Positions 61,398 to 64,000 of a stretch of 64,000 nucleotides of DNA are shown piece by piece; position 1 is the stretch's first letter; the number at the start of each line of letters is the position of its first letter. Below the pieces are notes generated by a model, which searched no databases, was not told where the DNA came from, and saw nothing but the letters and a program-made list of their open reading frames with translations. This stretch comes from Actinomycetes bacterium (lineage in GTDB: Bacteria > Actinomycetota > Acidimicrobiia > Acidimicrobiales > Ilumatobacteraceae). The translations under genes were made by a program, and so were the position numbers. The stretch is taken from assembly GCA_025359865.1 (NCBI GenBank), contig JANYDH010000185.1, forward strand, positions 1-64,000, read 5' to 3'.

Positions 61398-62777
61398 GTG
61401 ACCACGATGGACCGGCTAACCGAGGCGAAATCCCCGGGCATCAGCTACCAAGAATTGCTCGACACCGACACGCACCCGGTGCCCGACGTGTTGCGGCTCG
61501 AATCGCGTCAATACCTGGGTAGCGCCGACATCGACATCGGTCGGTACATCTCGCGCCAGTGGCACGAGCAGGAGGTCGCCAACCTGTGGAGCCGTGTCTG
61601 GCAGTACACCTGTCGTGTCGAGGAGATACCCGAGGTCGGCGACTACTACGTGTATGAGATCGTGCGTCAGTCGTACATCGTGATGCGTACGGCACCTGAC
61701 GAGATCAAGGCGTACCCCAACGCGTGCCTGCACCGCGGGCGGCGCTTGAAGGACTACGACGGGCGGTGCAGCGAGATCCGGTGCGCGTTCCATGGGTTCG
61801 CGTGGGAGCTCGATGGTGCCATGAAAGACATTCCGGCCGACTGGGATTTCGGTCACGTGAACAAGGACGAGTTCTCACTGCCTGAGTGCAAGGTGGGTGT
61901 GTGGGCCGGGTTCGTGTTCATCAATCCCGACCCCAATGCCGAACCACTGGCCGACTTCCTTGGTGAGGTGGTCGATCAGTTCGCCGTGTGGGAGCTCGAC
62001 AAGCGCTACAAGCAAGCCCATGTCGCGAAGGTGATCCAGGCGAATTGGAAGATCGTGCAAGAGGCGTTCTGCGAGGCCTACCACGTCAACGGGACACACC
62101 CGCAGATCATGCCGTACCTCGGTGACACCAATAGCCAAGTCGACGTCTGGGACAACTTCGCCAGAGTCATCACTGCGGGCGGCACACCGAGCCCGAACCT
62201 CGACTGGGTGCCTACCCAAGATCAGATGATGCAGTCGATGATGGACGTCCGTCACGATCAGGTTTCACCGGTCCAACTGAGCGACGAGCAATCGATGCGA
62301 GCCATTGCTGCTGCGGCAACTCGTGAACGGTGGCGGATGGTTGCCGGCGACTGGGTCGACCGAGTGTCAGACGCGGAGATGATGGACAGCATCGATTACA
62401 CCGTGTTTCCGAATTTCCACCCGTGGGGAGCGTTCAATCGCATCGTCTACCGGTTCCGGCCCAACGGTGACGACCATCGCACGTCGATCATGGAATGCAT
62501 CCTGTTGTCGCCGTATTTGGGCGAGCGCCCGCCCTCGGCACCGGTCCACTTGCTCACCGACGACGAGACGTTCACCGATGCTGAAGAGCTCGGGATGCTC
62601 GGCAAGGTGTTCAACCAGGACCTGTTCAACATGGCGAAGGTGCAGCTCGGGTTGGAGACCACCCGCAAGCCGGGGATCACCCTCGGCAACTATCAGGAGT
62701 CCAAGATCCGTTGGCTCCACGACAAGCTCGGCGACTGGGTGCAGGGGCCCGCAGCAACCGTGGAGGTTCGGTCATGA
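61398..62777 (+). CDS. Rieske non-heme iron oxygenase, alpha subunit
   Basis: This ring-hydroxylating oxygenase alpha subunit has about 459 residues. The Rieske [2Fe-2S] ligands are in CLHRGRRLKD (Cys-x-His) and CAFHGFAW (Cys-x2-His) near 125-145. The mononuclear iron site is EAFCEAYHVNGTHP (two His), with the third ligand further on. GGGAG fits the GTG start at 61398. It overlaps the next small gene (ATGA). It would hydroxylate an aromatic or steroid-like substrate with electrons from a reductase not seen here. Confidence 0.92.
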   Translation: MTTMDRLTEAKSPGISYQELLDTDTHPVPDVLRLESRQYLGSADIDIGRYISRQWHEQEVANLWSRVWQYTCRVEEIPEVGDYYVYEIVRQSYIVMRTAPDEIKAYPNACLHRGRRLKDYDGRCSEIRCAFHGFAWELDGAMKDIPADWDFGHVNKDEFSLPECKVGVWAGFVFINPDPNAEPLADFLGEVVDQFAVWELDKRYKQAHVAKVIQANWKIVQEAFCEAYHVNGTHPQIMPYLGDTNSQVDVWDNFARVITAGGTPSPNLDWVPTQDQMMQSMMDVRHDQVSPVQLSDEQSMRAIAAAATRERWRMVAGDWVDRVSDAEMMDSIDYTVFPNFHPWGAFNRIVYRFRPNGDDHRTSIMECILLSPYLGERPPSAPVHLLTDDETFTDAEELGMLGKVFNQDLFNMAKVQLGLETTRKPGITLGNYQESKIRWLHDKLGDWVQGPAATVEVRS

Positions 62778-63007
62778 ACGGCATTCGACACCCATTCACC
62801 CATGCGCTGTACGAGTGCGATGGCACTGGCAATCTTGTCGTGACTGACGGAGATCGTTCGGGCCGGTTCCGCCCCGACGGTTCATGGATCGACGGAGCAC
62901 TGCGCGAATGCGATCCGCAGCTGTGCGGATGGGTTGCGGGCCCGCAGTTCGCCAACCATCGCATGGCCGATTCGACCGCAAGCCCTACTGCATCGAGCGG
63001 GCGATGA
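62774..63007 (+). CDS. Small conserved-looking protein between two Rieske oxygenase genes
   Basis: This 77-residue protein starts MNGIRHPFTHALYECDGTGN and has GRFRPDGSWIDGALRECD, then a Thr/Ser-rich tail. It overlaps the upstream Rieske gene and the downstream Rieske gene, each by 4 bp (ATGA), so all three are translationally coupled. It has no Rieske motif, ferredoxin Cys pattern or transmembrane helix. It may be an accessory or small beta-type subunit; no family is recognised. Confidence 0.7.
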   Translation: MNGIRHPFTHALYECDGTGNLVVTDGDRSGRFRPDGSWIDGALRECDPQLCGWVAGPQFANHRMADSTASPTASSGR

Positions 63008-64000
63008 GTCGCGAGACGCTGGTCGAGCTCACGCGCCGCACGATGGCGCATGCCAAGGCGGGAACGGTGCCCACCGAGCCCAATGTGTTGCGCGTGCCTG
63101 CGACGAACTACTACGACCGTGATCGGTGGGCGCTCGAGATGGACCGCATCTTCAAGCGAGTGCCGCTCACGCTCGGCTTCAGTTGCGAGCTCGCCCAGCC
63201 GGGTGCGTACAAGGCAATGGAGGTGGCCGGTGTGCCCGTGCTACTCACCCGCCACCCCGATGGCGCGGTACGCGCATTCGTCAACATGTGCAGCCACCGC
63301 GGCGCGATGGTCATGCCCGACGGCTGCGGCACCGCGCGGCGATTCACCTGCCCGTACCACGCCTGGAGCTACGACCAATCCGGCGATCTCGTCGGCATCC
63401 TTGACCGTGCCGACTTCGGCGAGGTCGACACCGCATGCCTCGGCCTCACGCCGCTGCCGGTCGCCGAACGGGCCGGGCTGATCTTCGCCGGGCTCACCCC
63501 CGGCCAGCCGATCGACATCGATGCGTTCCTGTGCGGGTACGGAGAAATGCTCGAGCATCTCGACTTCGCGAACTGCCGTCTCGTCGGTCGACAGACCGTG
63601 GCGGGGCCGAACTGGAAGCTGGCATACGACGGCTATCTCGACTTCTACCACCTGCCGATCCTGCACAGGGACACGTTCGGTCCGGACTACTCGAACAAGG
63701 CGATCTACGACGCGTGGGGTCCGCATCAACGGGTGACTTCGCCCGACCACCGGATTCTCGCGCTCGACGCGATCCCTGAGGAGCAGTGGCCGATCGAAAA
63801 GATCGCTTCGGGCATCTGGACCATTTTCCCGCACATCTCGGTCGCCGCGTTCGACGCAGGCGGCAAGTTGTACATGGTGTCGCAACTGTTCCCCGGCGAC
63901 ACCCCCGAGGAATCGGTCACCGTCCAGAACTTCCTCGCCACGTTCGAGCCGGACGAGGCGGGGATGGCAACGATCAACGCCACGATGGAGTTCTTGATGC
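63004..64000 (+). CDS. Second Rieske non-heme iron oxygenase, alpha subunit (partial)
   Basis: This frame is open from ATG 63004 to the window edge (about 332 codons), so the C-terminus is missing. The Rieske ligands are in NMCSHRGAMV and TCPYHAWSYD. The mononuclear iron site is DGYLDFYHLPILHRDTFG, with Asp and two His. It differs clearly in sequence from the first Rieske oxygenase, for example in the iron-site spacing, so it is not a recent duplicate. It probably acts on the same pathway. Confidence 0.9.
   Translation, partial: MSRETLVELTRRTMAHAKAGTVPTEPNVLRVPATNYYDRDRWALEMDRIFKRVPLTLGFSCELAQPGAYKAMEVAGVPVLLTRHPDGAVRAFVNMCSHRGAMVMPDGCGTARRFTCPYHAWSYDQSGDLVGILDRADFGEVDTACLGLTPLPVAERAGLIFAGLTPGQPIDIDAFLCGYGEMLEHLDFANCRLVGRQTVAGPNWKLAYDGYLDFYHLPILHRDTFGPDYSNKAIYDAWGPHQRVTSPDHRILALDAIPEEQWPIEKIASGIWTIFPHISVAAFDAGGKLYMVSQLFPGDTPEESVTVQNFLATFEPDEAGMATINATMEFLM

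Overview
The window is high-GC actinobacterial chromosome. Gene content and order fit the class Acidimicrobiia (Ilumatobacter-like) best, but the class is an inference. The strongest evidence is the replication-origin neighbourhood, which follows the Mycobacterium tuberculosis order almost gene for gene: tRNA-Ile, a DUF3566 protein, gyrA, gyrB, DUF721/dciA, recF, dnaN, dnaA, then rpmH, rnpA, yidD, yidC, khpB/jag, rsmG, parA, parB, then a cwlM-like gene, trxA, trxB, an anti-sigma gene, sigM, a MviN-like kinase, a DUF6049 gene and cca. Further on come DUF5318, rpsF, ssb, rpsR, rplI and dnaB.

Region 1 (1-7.5 kb) is a catabolic cluster: a cupin, three short-chain dehydrogenases (SDRs), a DUF35 and thiolase pair, a VOC protein, a cytochrome P450 and an NTF2/SnoaL-like protein. 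It looks like sterol, terpenoid or fatty-acyl-CoA side-chain degradation; the substrate is unknown.

Region 2 (7.5-11.8 kb) is eroded accessory DNA. It holds a decayed adenylate-cyclase/STAND regulator pseudogene, an intact Fic gene with a nested inverted repeat at its start, a short conjugative-relaxase fragment, and tRNA-Ile(GAT), a common integration site.

Region 3 (11.8-28 kb) is the origin: the gyrase and dnaA-dnaN blocks on the minus strand, the rpmH-to-parB operon on the plus strand, DnaA-box clusters on both sides of dnaA, and a perfect parS palindrome just before parA.

Region 4 (28-44 kb) is an envelope and stress operon on the minus strand: GNAT, DUF6049, DegV, Ser/Thr kinase, SigM, anti-sigma, a membrane protein, TrxB, TrxA and a CwlM-like protein. 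Two features stand out. The kinase has a MviN-type discoidin-like ectodomain but a complete catalytic core and no fused MurJ flippase. The CwlM-like protein has lost the amidase zinc ligands and appears to start at a non-canonical codon. An HDAC-family gene, cca and a GGDEF/EAL protein are divergent from this block.

Region 5 (44-49 kb) holds a methyltransferase, DUF5318, a DinB-like gene and the rpsF-ssb-rpsR-rplI operon. A terminator follows, then four DnaA-box-like 9-mers repeated at exactly 10 bp just upstream of dnaB.

Region 6 (49-64 kb) is mixed. It includes a PNPOx-like protein, a poly-threonine membrane protein, SDRs, a GDPD lipoprotein, a D-Ala-D-Ala carboxypeptidase, a winged-helix protein, a saccharopine-dehydrogenase-like protein, a DEAD-box helicase and a PIN toxin-antitoxin pair. 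At the right edge is a second catabolic cluster: SDR, zinc alcohol dehydrogenase, Rieske oxygenase, small protein, Rieske oxygenase (cut by the window end).

All assignments come from reading motifs and gene order by eye. No database search or alignment was run.
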